Source: Rhodamnia argentea
Lineage: Eukaryota > Streptophyta > Magnoliopsida > Myrtales > Myrtaceae
Direction of reading: 5' to 3'
DNA: 64,000 bases
Assembly: GCF_020921035.1 (NCBI RefSeq)
Contig: NC_063160.1
Span: 640,501-704,500, forward strand
Below, in pieces: positions 24,852 through 36,794 of this stretch (its first letter is position 1; each line of letters opens with the position of its first letter). The notes below the pieces were generated by a model. The model was not told the origin of the DNA. It saw only the letters and a list, made by a program, of their open reading frames with translations, and made no database searches. The position numbers were made by a program, and so were the translations under genes.

Positions 24852-26070
24852 CTACATGTGTTTTTGTGCTTCACGGTGCTCACACTGCCACTCCATTTGC
24901 TCCATCGTGTCCCACGGTGTTGCCCAACGCCAAAGCCAAAATTGTAGGTGATATTCGTTTGTGCCGTTCCAATCCCAAGCCACGACGAAATTTCTGCAGT
25001 GTCAGAAGTCGTCAACAGAACCTCTATCCAATTCTCGCACTCTAGCCTTTCCGACGCCTTGCATCGTGGCAACTCCTAACTAGTGCTGTAAACTTTCTTC
25101 ACTATTGCGTGGGGCGAGGCTTGCCGTCACTAGATTGGGTGAGGGTTGGCCTCGCCAGCTTCGATCGAGACTCATCCTCACCTAAGGCCAATGAGGGTCG
25201 CCCTCGTCGAAGGCCAGTGAGGGTCGACCTCAAGTGAGGCTTGCTCTCACTAGATCCTGCATGGTCAAGTCTCACCTAGAGCTGCGAGGCCGGCCCTCGC
25301 CGGCCTTTGGTGAGGTTGCCCTAGCCGGATCCCAGCGAGGGTGACCATACCCGAGACCGGCGAAAGTGACCCTCACCGGTAATTGCCTTTGGTTAGTCGC
25401 CGGGCCTCGACCGGCGGAGAAGGAAGGAGGAAAAAGGAAAGAAAAAGAAAAGAAAAGAAAAGAAAATATCAATATTAAAATAAAAAAAATTCATGAAATA
25501 TTAAAATATTGTTATTGCTTGTCCACGTCAGAGCTCCCTTACCAACTCGACGAGTCGGTCTCGTCTATTTTTCAAAGAAACAATTTAAGGTGAATGGTTG
25601 TTAACAATTGAGCTCCCATTGGGTCCAGCATGAGTAGCTAAAATTATATTGTATAAAATGGGTCATTGTGGATTAAATGAATCATTTTGAGTCAAACCAA
25701 TTTCGACCTGATTCAAACCTAACGGATCTCCCTTCCACTACTCCATTTTGACTTCATAAATTTTGTAAAGTTGCTTCCTTTCTTCTCGCTTGTTGAGTTC
25801 CAACTTTTGTAGAACCTGATTTGCGACTTTGTATAGGTATAGATACAACATACGTGCATACAATCCGAATGGAGATTAGTGGATGTAATGTGGGTGATTT
25901 ATCGATAGATGGTTCGCAATACCATGAGTTATGCTCGTCGTTTCTACCTTTGACCGATTATTTTACACGAACCTCCAAGTAAAAAGTCACAATTGATTAT
26001 ATAATCAAACAGGGACGTTCATCCTAATCTAAACATTAATGAATTAGTGACGGTTCTTTCTCAGCATAAA
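24852..26070. repeat. Intergenic repeats, unit 2
   Basis: Counterpart of 11,450-12,673. The GC-rich transposon-like core is at about 25,100-25,430, followed by a purine-rich run at 25,415-25,470. No gene is supported. Confidence 0.5.
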
Positions 26071-27459
26071 TCACGAGAAAGCACTGTCTCGATCCAGAAG
26101 GTCACAATCTATCCTTTGAATGAAGAGCTTCTTTTGTGAAATGTCATACCCGATATTGTGGTACTGTTGTGCCAGCACTCCAATTAGAGACAAACCCTGA
26201 AGTTTGAGATCCGATTGAACCACTGTCATGCAAAACATGTTTGGCTTTACTTGGAAGAACATGTTGTCGATGTCGAGGACTAGTTCGGCCCCGTCCTCTA
26301 AATGGAACGTCACGACTGGAAACCGTTGTAGATCCGTTTGCACCGTCCCCACATAGCACAAGAACTCCACATCATGCCCGTATTTAGCCCGACGTAGGCG
26401 GGGTTCCAGCAATCTTCGAACTTCGTTCTGCAGTGGGACATACCCATCTCCCCTCAGCCATGTCAGTCCTGATCCTGAGTCCAAGACAACTCCGCCCTGT
26501 CCGGAAGGCGCTCTTTTGAACGCTTCGGGATCGATCTTCAGCCTTGTATCTCCGACGCTTATGCCTTGGAGGTTCACGTAATAGTGACCCCCATACACGT
26601 CCAGAGTTGTGGAATCGCCTTCGAGCACTGAATCATCCCCGAGGACCAGTTGATTGTACTGATACTGCGGGTCATGTATGTCGCCTATGCAGATGGAAAA
26701 TTTGGAACCCACCTGTTGAATAAGAGACAAGTAAGGATGGTAACTCAACCCTAATATGCCGGTTAGCTGCCCATCGACGCTGCCACTATTCTCATGACCG
26801 CACCCGACCACTCTAATTGGTATTACCATTGTTCCCTCGTCAGATGTCTCGAAAGTTACGTTTTCAGATGCAAGATTACCGCGTGTGCCGGATCCATCGA
26901 CGTATGTATAATTATAAGTACAATATCCTTTATCTCTATCACACTCTCTTGTCGAAAGAGTACACGCGGCGGAGTTACAACGGATATTGGAATACGATGA
27001 GGATTTGGCGGGATCGAAGAGAGGAAGAGATTGTTTGAAGCAGGAGATGCAGGGTACGCACTGAAACCAGAAGAGGTCACTTCCGGTGTCGATAAGTAAG
27101 AGCTGTGGTGCCGGCGGCGTGCCGACGGATATTTTCACGAGGAACGCAACTCCTCTAATATCCGCAATGAGACCGGCACGGAAGGAGTAGTCATTCGGAA
27201 CAGCAACTCGTTTGCTCAGGGAGCGAATGCGCGCAATCGAACCATCGATGGCACGTTCAACTAAATCATAGGAGCTGGCGTTTCGATTGTAATAAGGAGA
27301 GCGAATAGAATCAGGGTGGATGAGTGTCACGGCAAGTCGCGGAGGTTTCATGGGGTTGGTCTTGGAAGCGCCATTAGTTAACGGTGATGATGAGGAGATG
27401 ATATTGATTAGGCATACCAGAAGGAAGACAGCACAGGGCAATGTCGGTTTAAGAGCCAT
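26071..27459 (-). CDS. Aspartic protease, A1 family, nepenthesin/CDR1-like
   Basis: Single-exon frame of 462 residues. An N-terminal hydrophobic stretch (about residues 8-24) looks like a signal peptide, so the enzyme is probably secreted or vacuolar. A propeptide-like segment follows. The first catalytic motif is DTGS at Asp124 and the second is DSGS at Asp327. The flap Tyr is in the YVDGSGTRG region (about 186). The Cys-rich insert (CVPCISC, then CNSAACTLS and CDRDKGYC) is typical of the atypical or nepenthesin group and distinguishes it from classical phytepsins; no plant-specific saposin insert is present. The closest known function is peptide-signal or defence proteolysis like Arabidopsis CDR1, which is an inference. 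The last 29 codons are duplicated as a fragment at 12,674-12,763. Confidence 0.92.
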   Translation of the reverse strand: MALKPTLPCAVFLLVCLINIISSSSPLTNGASKTNPMKPPRLAVTLIHPDSIRSPYYNRNASSYDLVERAIDGSIARIRSLSKRVAVPNDYSFRAGLIADIRGVAFLVKISVGTPPAPQLLLIDTGSDLFWFQCVPCISCFKQSLPLFDPAKSSSYSNIRCNSAACTLSTRECDRDKGYCTYNYTYVDGSGTRGNLASENVTFETSDEGTMVIPIRVVGCGHENSGSVDGQLTGILGLSYHPYLSLIQQVGSKFSICIGDIHDPQYQYNQLVLGDDSVLEGDSTTLDVYGGHYYVNLQGISVGDTRLKIDPEAFKRAPSGQGGVVLDSGSGLTWLRGDGYVPLQNEVRRLLEPRLRRAKYGHDVEFLCYVGTVQTDLQRFPVVTFHLEDGAELVLDIDNMFFQVKPNMFCMTVVQSDLKLQGLSLIGVLAQQYHNIGYDISQKKLFIQRIDCDLLDRDSAFS

Positions 27460-27514
27460 TTGGGAGATTCCTTCTTCTCTTAAACGAGGTTGGAATTGTA
27501 TTGAAAGAGCAGGC

Positions 27515-27526
27515 TTGCTTTATATT
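27515..27526 (-). promoter_or_regulatory. Probable TATA box of aspartic protease
   Basis: AATATAAAG on the minus strand about 60 bp upstream of the start codon, implying a short 5' UTR. Confidence 0.5.
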
Positions 27527-27689
27527 CGTGTGCTTAATGGAGTTGCAATTAATGCATGGGTGTCTTTTTGTGGCAAATTGTTGTTCGGAAGAGAGAGGAA
27601 CCTTAGCATTATTCCTATTTTTCTTCTTGATATTCATTGCATTGGCATTAACTTAGTTGCCCATCCAAGTAAGAGCCGGATTACCTAGA

Positions 27690-28350
27690 AAATTCTAAAC
27701 CTACTATTTAGATGCCGATTTAGTTTTAAACCTTTTAATTTGACCAATTTAGTCCTAACACTTTTGACAATTTGCTGATGTAGCCCTTCCGGCTACTTTT
27801 GGGAGGAAAATGCCGACCGTGATGCCCGCCATTCCGTGAACGTCTAAGTAGCACAACCGGTATCGATGTGAATGATTTTTGCAATTTAAAAAAAAAAATT
27901 CTAAATTGTTTTTCTTTTCTTTCCTTTCATTTTGTATTTCTCTTTGTTGGTCATCAGGGCTAGGACGCTCGCCGGGCACCAATGAGGGTTGCCCTCACTA
28001 GATCATCGTTGGGGCTTGGCAATTGATGGAGGGAAATAGATTTTTTAAAAAAATTAGAAAATTAAAAATTAAAAAAATTGCCCACGTCAGAGCTGGCCAT
28101 GTAGGAAGGCCGACGTTGACTAAATCGACATGTCAACAATTTCCTGCCAAAATTGATCGAAATAACTACATTGGCAAATCGCCGATTTCGAAATTTATTA
28201 ACATTCTCCAAAAAAAAAAAATGTAATGTCAATAATCCCACTGATACGGAAAGGAATTTTTCAGTCCTTACCAATTTGATCTTGTTGCATAGGATTATAT
28301 TGGTGAAATTAAATTATTTTAGACTTTTTTTTGGGTAATTATCCTCCCAC
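27690..28350. mobile_element. Degenerate TIR element with GC-rich core
   Basis: The left arm has cca-atttagtcctaa motifs and the right arm an inverted caatttgatcttg-like equivalent. The centre (27,955-28,020) has the gggcaccaatgagggttgccctc pattern. It resembles the better-preserved element at 28,658-29,352. No coding capacity. Confidence 0.5.
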
Positions 28351-28650
28351 AGACCACCTTATGAATAATAATAGCTCCCAGAAAAAAAAAAAAAAAAAAA
28401 AAAAGATGACAACTATGCACGTCTGGAAAGATTGTGTGCTTGCATTTCAGGAAATTGTGGTAGAAGTTTCTCGATGAAATGACGTGTAGCGATGACTCTA
28501 GTCTCTAATGATGCCACAGATCGATAGAATCGTCCTTCAGGAATTCAACGAAGAAGGAAGAGGAAAACAGCAAACCACACTCATGCCAACCGGTAACCCC
28601 ACGCCATCTAGATGACGCGGCCCACGGCTGAAGCTTATCCATGTCTTGAA

Positions 28651-29360
28651 GAAACTAGGGAATAGAGTAAAAAAAAGAAAATTTTAAATCTATTTCATTA
28701 GTATCAGTTTAGTCATCAACATTTTAATTGTGCGACTTTAGTCATAAATAATTTGCATCTGTGCCAATTGAGTCCATCCGGCTAATTTTGACAGAAAATC
28801 GCTAGCGTGGATTCTGATTGTTTTACGTGGCATGACCGATGCTAAAGTGAATATTTTTTTTAATATTTTTTTTTATTTTGAATAATTTTTTCAATTTTTT
28901 TGCTTTTCTTTGCTTTACTTTTTTTTATTTATTTATTGAGGGTCGGCGAGGGTTGTTGGACATCGCATGGGGTCGGCCGGCGACCCTTGCTAGCATTGGG
29001 CGAGGGGGTCGACAAGGGAGTCGTGGCCCTCGTCGGCTCGGGACGAGAGTCGTGACGCCCTCGCCGGATCTAGGCCAGGCGAGGATAGCCGGCCCTAAAT
29101 AAAAATAGAAAATAAAAAACCAAAAAATAGTATTTACATAATAGATGAACATTCAAAAAAATCTCCATGTCGGTGCAGGCCTTGCTACGTTGGAAGATTG
29201 GCGTCCACATCAGCCATTTTCGACCAAAATTGGCCGGATGTTCTCAATGTGTACAAATGCAAAAGGTTTAGGACTAAATTGATACAATTAAAATGTTTAA
29301 AGCCGAATTGACACAAATGTAATAGGTTTAGAACTTTTTTGACACTTTTCCCTGAAGTAA
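28651..29360. mobile_element. Non-autonomous TIR element, about 695 bp
   Basis: The body runs from about 28,658 (gggaatagag) to 29,352 (acacttttccc). The arms are inverted over roughly 110 bp: tagtcatcaacattttaatt on the left matches the complement of aattaaaatgtttaaagccg on the right. The centre (28,940-29,090) is GC-rich. The long TIRs and the imperfect flanking repeat beginning tgaag on both sides suggest a Mutator-like MITE. No transposase. Confidence 0.65.
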
Positions 29361-30530
29361 GGATAAATGTCCTACCATATCAAAGATGAGAAGACGCATC
29401 ATAGAGTTACCATAACAGTGAATTTCAAAGTATTATCCGCTATACTTTTTCCTAACTTGATTGATGGATATAATGAATTGAATCGATCACGACAGACTTG
29501 TAGAAGCCAAGTTCTAATTAGATTGACGTGCCAATAGCTTTCGGATCAAGCATGAACGGAAAACGTGAATACCTCGAATGACACTGATTTAATCATGTGA
29601 AGTTTCACATTGAATGATATTACTATTGAACATTCTGCCATCACTTAGGCATTTTATCGAACAGGTTGAATATTACTGGGATAACGATCCTATATGCGAT
29701 ACTAGACCGATGCTTCAGTTCAGAGTATCACAATCAGGAATAGCACGAGCACAATTTATCAGAGTAGCCTCATTCGTGATTGATTTTCACACAAACAAAA
29801 CTGTAGAGCTCGGGCTCTATTCGCGTGTACAAGAGCTGAAAAAGACCGCATTGCAAAGTGGGAGAGTAAAAAGGAGAGCCTACCTATGTCATGTTCGCCG
29901 CGTAATGACAACACAAGAAAATGAGGACTACACACTGTCGTGTTCGCTGCAGAATCTCAATGTCGAATCGGGTCACGACTGGGTATGGGTGAATCGGGAC
30001 TGCAATTTAGACAAGCGAATGTGGGATTCATACGGATGAAGGTGTCAGGATGAATAGGGGAGCCGATATGACGAAAGAACAACTCGGCTTGAGCGAAATT
30101 ATTCGATTTGAGTTGAGATTGAACAAATTTGAGCGAGATCTCAATAATCTTAGCTAGGGTTCTTCAATGGGTTAGCGTTCGATGATTTAGGCAAGAAAGG
30201 AGAAAAGCGACAACGTAGAACAACGAGGGCTTTTTTAATTGATGAAAACAGCACCAATTTGATCTTTGATATCAATGTCAGTGCCGCCGCTGCCAATCAG
30301 GCCACGTAGGATGTATGGTGTTGACTGAGTATTCATGTAAGCATTTTCTGGGGTAAGTATACCGAATGGACTCAATTGACAAATTGTCAAAAAGTTTAGG
30401 ACGCAATTGGCAAATTGAACGCCTTAGGACGGACCTAGCAAAAGTTCGATTTGTTTAAAGACATTTTGGACAATTTCCCAATTCGAAAGCAATTGAGCTA
30501 GTGACCGCTAGATCGCACTAGTTGTCTTAT
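29361..30530. other. Unassigned region
   Basis: A 141-codon frame at 29,614-30,039 (plus) has no motif that I recognise and no supported splice partners, so it is not called a gene. Around 30,235-30,480 is another fragment of the tagtcctaa TIR family (a right end with aaaagtttaggacgcaattgg). Confidence 0.4.
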
Positions 30531-31345
30531 ATTTTGTGCACGTACCAAGTCATGGGATGAAACTGCATATGAGATTTAGTAACTCTCCAGTCAGGTCCAC
30601 TTCCCCTTTAAATTGAGGGCTTTTGTAATTGTTGCTCTCAGGAAATTTTGTCAAGGACAATCTTTAGGGTTCCTTTACTTGCTGTCTTCTTTTCTTATGT
30701 CTTCTATTGTGGCTGAGATCGAAAATAAAACCCTAATGCAACACTGTCTGTCATTGGTTGTTTCCATCCAATGAGGATGAGCCAATTATATCAATTTCCT
30801 ATCTTGTAATTAAATCTTAAGATCTGTTAGTACGCTCTTGGTCTCTTGTTAATCATGTTTTCTGGTGGATGTGGTTCTCTTAGTTTACTTCCTGAGGAAG
30901 GTGACAGTGTATGAAATATACCAAGAATTGAAATTTTACATGGTTAGAACAAAAGGAAAAAGAAGAAATCACGATTCAATTTTAAAGAGCAATTTACAAA
31001 TCTTGCTAAAAGACATGCATGAACATCATATCATCATCCACTTGTATTTGCTGCAGATTAACCTAATGTTGTTATGCGCTGACACAAATTTTTGCCGAGT
31101 GTTCATGTCGTTACAAAGACAAGTCCTGTTCTTGCAAGCAACCTGACTGAGGTCATTACTTGCAGTAAATCCAGCATAATGTCTTTGAATAACACAAATG
31201 GTGCCAAGACAAATGAGCAAGGTCCTAGTCAATTAAAAAGTTACGCCGATTGGGCACAAATAGTTGATACTCCGATAATCTAACCTCTATGAGCATGAAA
31301 GTTTTCCTTACTACTGGAGAAAAGTTACAGAAATAGCATATCCCA
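30530..31345. repeat. Decayed third copy of part of the 13 kb unit
   Basis: It aligns by eye with 9960-10,600 and 21,840-23,345, starting at a cgtaccaagtcatgggatga-like block and ending near ttactggagaaaagttac. It contains both the stretch kept only in unit 1 (catgaacat...acctaatgt) and the one kept only in unit 2 (caattaaaaagttacgc). It therefore reflects the ancestral order. It is more diverged than units 1 and 2 are from each other. Confidence 0.7.
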
Positions 31346-32411
31346 AACTGTTTTCCATGCCATCGATGTAATTTGGAGATAAGTCACAAAAGAAACGGGA
31401 AGATAAAAGAACTTCTGCTCTATAATATGGACTGCTGAAGCCAAAGATGTTGAAAGAGCATAAATATCCAAAATCTTTATACTATATAATAGACTCTGTC
31501 ACCAATAAATTTTTATTTTTCACTGATCTAAGTTTCCATGTAACAAACTTGAGAAAAATACACCCCGCAAGGCTTCGTAAACAAGCAATGTACACCAGGA
31601 GAACCAGCAGCGACAAATAATGTACAAATGCATATTCTGTGTGTAATCAAATAACAAGTTTCAGTGAATCCCAGGGCTCAAACAAACAAATAATTGTGGC
31701 CTAAAGGCTCAAAACACTATGCAGCTGAACTCATTTGTTGGACAAATCCGAAGAAATGAAGGCAAGGATAATGTTTTCACCTGATGGCACTTCCATTACG
31801 TGGCTTGATTTGCCATGCTGAGCAGGGAAACAAGAGATTCGGCAAGTCACAAGTTGAACTTCACTGCGTCTTTTGAATACTTGGAGGTCATGGTGAGTCA
31901 CGTATCAATTCTCTCAAGTAGTGGGTCAATACTGTTGATTTCCTCCAAATGTCTCTCCTCTAAGCATGTCTGGTTACACCTTCACTTAAAATAGTCCTGC
32001 CGAAGGATTGTTATGAAACTAGGGGACGAGCCGTCTTCATCCTTCTGCTTCCAAACTTCGCCATTTCCTTGTATGTACCACGATACTTTTGGAGATAATG
32101 GCGTGTATAAATCTGCAAGGCGTTGAGGTTATCAAAAAACTGCAGTGTTAAGCCAATTAAGGGCAGTAAGGCACAAGGATTTCAAATCATCAGACAGCTC
32201 GATAAATGACGTTCCATCACCAAGAAAAGGAAATCTAGAAAGAGGCACACTTCTAACAGAGATGATAGAATCTATTCGTCTGAAAACTGCTGTATATGTC
32301 ACACTACGCACTCTCCAAACAAAGCATGTATGGTTATCTTCTCAAATAGAAGAAGGCATAGGTAAACCAACCCAAGTTTCCCATTCTAGCCATAAGTCAG
32401 ATCTGCATGTT

Positions 32412-32448
<37 letters not shown>

Positions 32449-32829
32449 CCCATCGACTTCACATTCTGATGGAGGAAAGAAGGCTTTTGTCTCATAGAGT
32501 TTCTTGGTTGGCTCCCCAAGAGTTATGGAATAAGACCTCACATTCTCAATAAGATTGCTTTCTCTTTTTCACATGACCAATTACACTCCCCATCCACCTT
32601 TACAGTCAAGTATATATGACAGGATATGTAAAGAAAGATATGCAAGACATAATGGCCTTACAGAGTAAAATGAAGTGTTTTGCTTCATCTGATGAAGTGT
32701 AAGTGAGAAAAAAGTACATCATATGAAGGAAAAGATCAATTGATCATACTCCAAAATGTCCATATCATAAAATAACAACAACACCAAAGCCTTCTCCCAC
32801 AATTTAAGATACTCGAAATCTGTAAGGTT
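31346..32829. other. Unassigned region
   Basis: No convincing gene. A minus-strand frame around 32,120-32,400 has protein-like composition but no motif that I recognise. A (GA)n tract lies at 32,417-32,445. Confidence 0.35.
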
Positions 32830-33690
32830 TGTTGGGTTTATTACTCATTATTCTATAGCGTTAGCAAGTTGAGGTTATTTATGTAATTGTACAAGGCTTA
32901 AACCTAAGGCTATAAACACTTCTTTTGATCTCAACAATAATAATTCTCTCTTTTACCAATATCAGAGCACAACCTTCCAACGTGAGAGAAGACATAAGAC
33001 CACACTGCCGCTGTTAGGGTTCCTTCCCTTGCTGCAACGACTACACCGCCGCCACTAGGGTTTCTTCCCTTGCTGCGAGCACCGGCAACCGTGCCCACAA
33101 CTCCAAGCGATTTCTTTGGTCTCCGCCACCATTCCCTCGAGTTTGTCTCTTCAAGGTGTGTTTTGATTGGTGTTGAGTTGTTTGTGGTGATGTGATAATT
33201 TGATCATAATTTGTGGTGGCTTGGGCGAGATTCGTGTATGTTCGTGGTGTTTTTTGTCATGTGGTTCCTGACTAGTCATTCCCAGTAGTCGACTAACAGT
33301 AAGTCAGAAAAGCAAAAGTTTCTTTTGAATCTCACCCTACAGTGCTCTCAGTGGTGCTGTAGTAGCTTGTGTTATTTTATTCTTGGTTTGTGAATTGCCG
33401 GTCTACTTTGGGATCCTATGTCTTCCTTGGACATAATCTCGTGTCATGGAAAAGTAAGAAACAATTCGTTGTTTCTCGATCTAGTGCAGAGGCCGAGTAT
33501 CATGCTATGGCTAATGTTATAGGTGAGCTTCAATGGGTTCATAAGCTGTTGGCTGAGATTGGACTGCCTATGACTGGATCATCTACTCTCCATTGTGGTA
33601 ATCAATCCGCAATTTCCATTGCTAACAGTTCAGTGTTTCATGAGCGAAATAAGCATATAGAGGTGGATTGTCATTTCATATTATAAACCA
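32830..33690 (+). mobile_element. Fossil Ty1/copia remnant (broken)
   Basis: An LTR-like end at about 32,830-32,965 precedes a tatcagagc primer-binding-site motif near 32,963. Most of the interior is missing. A copia RNase H segment then appears at 33,390-33,686, recognised by SWKSKKQFVVSRSSAEAEYH and NKHIEVDCHF. No 3' LTR was identified. It is broken and internally deleted; moderately old. Confidence 0.8.
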
Positions 33691-34639
33691 ATACAGCCTG
33701 AAAAACAAAAATTGAAAAAGATTTTGATACTTGGAGATTATAAACTGTGTATGTGCGACTTCTGGAAACTACTGCTTCCAATAAAAGATAGCAGAATCAA
33801 TAGGAAGCATTCGTCACACACAGGAGGACAGGAGTACTCTTGTACTGACTAAAACAAGCCCCAACCAGAGCAACTTTTTATTTTTTATTTTGGTTTAAAC
33901 TAGCAGCACCAGTCAAGTGAAAGGGTGTAACAAGTAGGCAGCTATATGGTCAGCCCCTTACCCGTTTGGAGAAGGTAGACCCCCAGCGCCAATGATTGAG
34001 TCTACTTGTCATCAATATCAATAATTATTAAAACTATTTCAGCAAAATCTAGAAAGCAAGCCTAGCTCAATTTCGATAAGGGATTTCATACCTTGCATAC
34101 GAGACAAGCCTAATTTCGAAAGAGAATAAACCAGGTTGCATTGGATCCACAAATATTTGCAAATCCAGCTACCCAGTTGACCAAAGCATGGGCTGCGTAA
34201 TTAAATCATTCCTACCGTGATCAGGTCCACCTCTCCCAGCTTAAAAGCCTCAATGTGTGAAGACGCATCAATTTACTTTATAGCATTCTAGACACCAAAA
34301 TAATTTGGATCCTTGACAGCATCCTAAGTTTACCAGAGGTTTACAAGCTTAGCATAAGCCAAACTCAGGCTTTCTAGATCCTTATAAAGAGAAACAGTCT
34401 AATCTGAGGTACATCGGAGGTTGTTCCAGGTCTTAGAGGCCAAATGTGACAATATCTCACAAAGTAGTATTCAAGCTGAAGATCTTGGTGGAACCTCTCA
34501 GGTAAGCTGATTGACTTTTCAAGACAAACCCATGACTGGGAGCTGAAGACTTTGCTGTCTTTTTCTATTTGCTGTATGACTCGAGCATTGCTCCTAAATT
34601 TGACAATCTGTTGTTTTGAAATGATGTCTAAGATGGAAA
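33691..34639. other. Unassigned region
   Basis: AT-rich, with no supported gene, RNA or element boundary. Confidence 0.3.
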
Positions 34640-35340
34640 AGTTTCTGTTGGATCATTCTGTTGGATGATGGTGAAGGTTTATGATGGTACTAGACTATCT
34701 TTTGCTTGGAAAGCTATCTGGAAAGTAAAGGTTCCACCTTGGTTGCCTTTTTTTGGTTAAGAAGCTTGTCGGGAATGTATTCACTTTGGATAATCTGAAA
34801 AGAGAGGTACAGTATTGGACAGGAGGTGCTTCCTTTGCCAAAAGAACAGGAAGAAAGTGCGCATAGCTTCTGGTCTTTGACATAAAAAAAGACGGTTGTA
34901 ATAACGAAGGTCACTTCTGATTTACAAAAGAAGTTTACTGAAGGAACTGACCTAAGCATAGCCCTCTCTCAAATAAACTTATCTCCCTCTACATTGTCCG
35001 AGGATGCAAAACTTTTGGACTTCCTCTTAAGCTTCTACTGGGTTAAGTGGGGTTATAGTGGGGTCCATAAAGCAGTGGGCCTCGCAGGGTATTCAAATCC
35101 TTTTCGCAGGGTATTCAAATCCTTTCTCATAGCATAAAATGGTTTTCTTAAGCTCCTCTTCCTGCTTTTTGGTTGGTGACAAAGAATCTAATAACAGAGC
35201 TTTTGAAGGGAGAATTCTCTTCCATTGAAGAATTCATTGGGAATTGGTGCAACGTTTTACACTTCTGGTGCATTGATATACTATCGGATGTAAATGCTTT
35301 GATTGATACTGGGGATCTTATCTTGTAAATGAGCTCTCTT
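34640..35340 (+). mobile_element. LINE (non-LTR) 3' ORF2 remnant
   Basis: Frames read AWKAIWKVKVPPWLPFF, then a TLDNLKRE-type segment and a Cys-containing CFLCQKNRKK stretch. This is the zinc-binding domain that follows reverse transcriptase in plant L1-type elements. Further right, SIEEFIGNWCNVLHFWC resembles the extreme C-terminal tail. Several frame changes are needed, so it is a degraded fragment. Confidence 0.55.
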
Positions 35341-36615
35341 TTGGCATTGAGTTATTTCTATTAATGAATTGGCACTCCCTTGGTGCCCATTAGTGAACTG
35401 TTATCATAAAGAATAAACGTATATGTGGCCTATGAAGCATTGAGAAGTGATGAGATTGAAGGTAAGTGAGTAATTTGAATCTTATTGAAGGTAATTGAAT
35501 AATTTGAAACTTATTGGTCTTCCATTACAGGGAGATCTTTGGGGTTCTCAACTTTAAGGGCATCTAATAAATAGCTACAAGGATCTCTAGTACAAACCCA
35601 AGGTTATTGAAAATATCAATAGACTTAAGAATGCAACAACGCCATAACACTCTTTCAAATATCCACAACCGAAAGGGAGACACAACCAGATTTGCAGATT
35701 GGTGATGGATGATGAAATTCTTGACTACCAGCTGATATTAGAAGTGGAGTGACAGATTTTTTAGAAGAGCTTTCAGAGAATCTTCTCAAACGTCTTTGCT
35801 GGAGGCTGTTGATTTCTCATGCTAACAGGGCAGAGTGTAAGCTTCAGGAGTCTACTTTTAGTCAGTTAGAGAAGTGGAGGAGGATGCAGTATAAATTGCA
35901 GCAAGAATGCTTTCTCAAGGCTTGCCAGAAGACTTTAGGACAAAATTTTATCAAATCTCTTCAAGAGGTTCAGAATCTGGAAAAATTTTAGAAAGCCTAG
36001 GTACTGTTGGAGATGAAGATACTAAAGAAGTCTCATAGACAGCTTGATTAAGTCGTGATCCACAGTTTCCTCCAATTGATTGAAGACTGTTCTCATCTAG
36101 CCAACTTGGTGAGGGTGCCAATGTTCAACAAGATAGAGGAAAAATTGTAGTGGAGAATCGAAATTATATAAGCTGGAAATCTACACACAAGCCCTTCCAG
36201 GCTGGAGCAATGGAATTAATGACATTTTTTTGTCCTATCGAGTTCTTCTCTGAAAGTGGTCATGGAGATTTCCCAGGGTGAATACATAATTTGCAGTGGA
36301 GGGTCATTTTCAGTAGAAGGGGCTCTAAGCGCTATGTCCAAATAATATGGCAAAGAAATAGTTAACATGATATCTGGACTCTCTTTTCTGCTTGAATTTT
36401 TTTTTTTTTTTTTTTTGGGAGTCAAGTCCTATGTATAATGTTAGAAATGAAAAACATACTCTTTATTCTCTAAAATGGTGTTGACTGATTTTTTTCTCTC
36501 CCTTCTTTTGTGTTCTTTTGCTTCCACTCTATTACCATGTCTGTTTCTTTCATCAACTTAAAACAAATTCCACTAATGATTTGACTCCGATGAGCAATAG
36601 CCCTGTTTTCATGCT

Positions 36616-36649
<34 letters not shown>

Positions 36650-36794
36650 CGTGCAGCTTTGTGTGGCCTTTTTGCTAGCTTAAATATTTTTTTGGCATGT
36701 ATAGCTCTCTACTGAAATTGTTTTTTCATCTCCATCTTAGTTATTAGAAAACTATTAAAACACATCTCGTGTGAAAATTAAGTTTGATCTTTGC
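35341..36794. other. Unassigned region left of the NIPA gene
   Basis: An 80-codon frame at 35,749-35,991 and a 69-codon frame at 36,216-36,425 have no recognised family. A poly(T) run (36,398-36,417) and a (GA)n tract (36,617-36,645) are present. The expected last exon of the NIPA gene was searched for here on the minus strand and was not seen. Confidence 0.35.

Noticed and set aside
29614-30039. 141-codon plus frame
   Set aside because: No motif, no splice partners, and it lies among transposon remnants; kept as unassigned.
31800-32420. Possible resistance-gene (LRR) fragment on the minus strand
   Set aside because: Composition is protein-like in places, but no LRR spacing or NB-ARC motif could be read.
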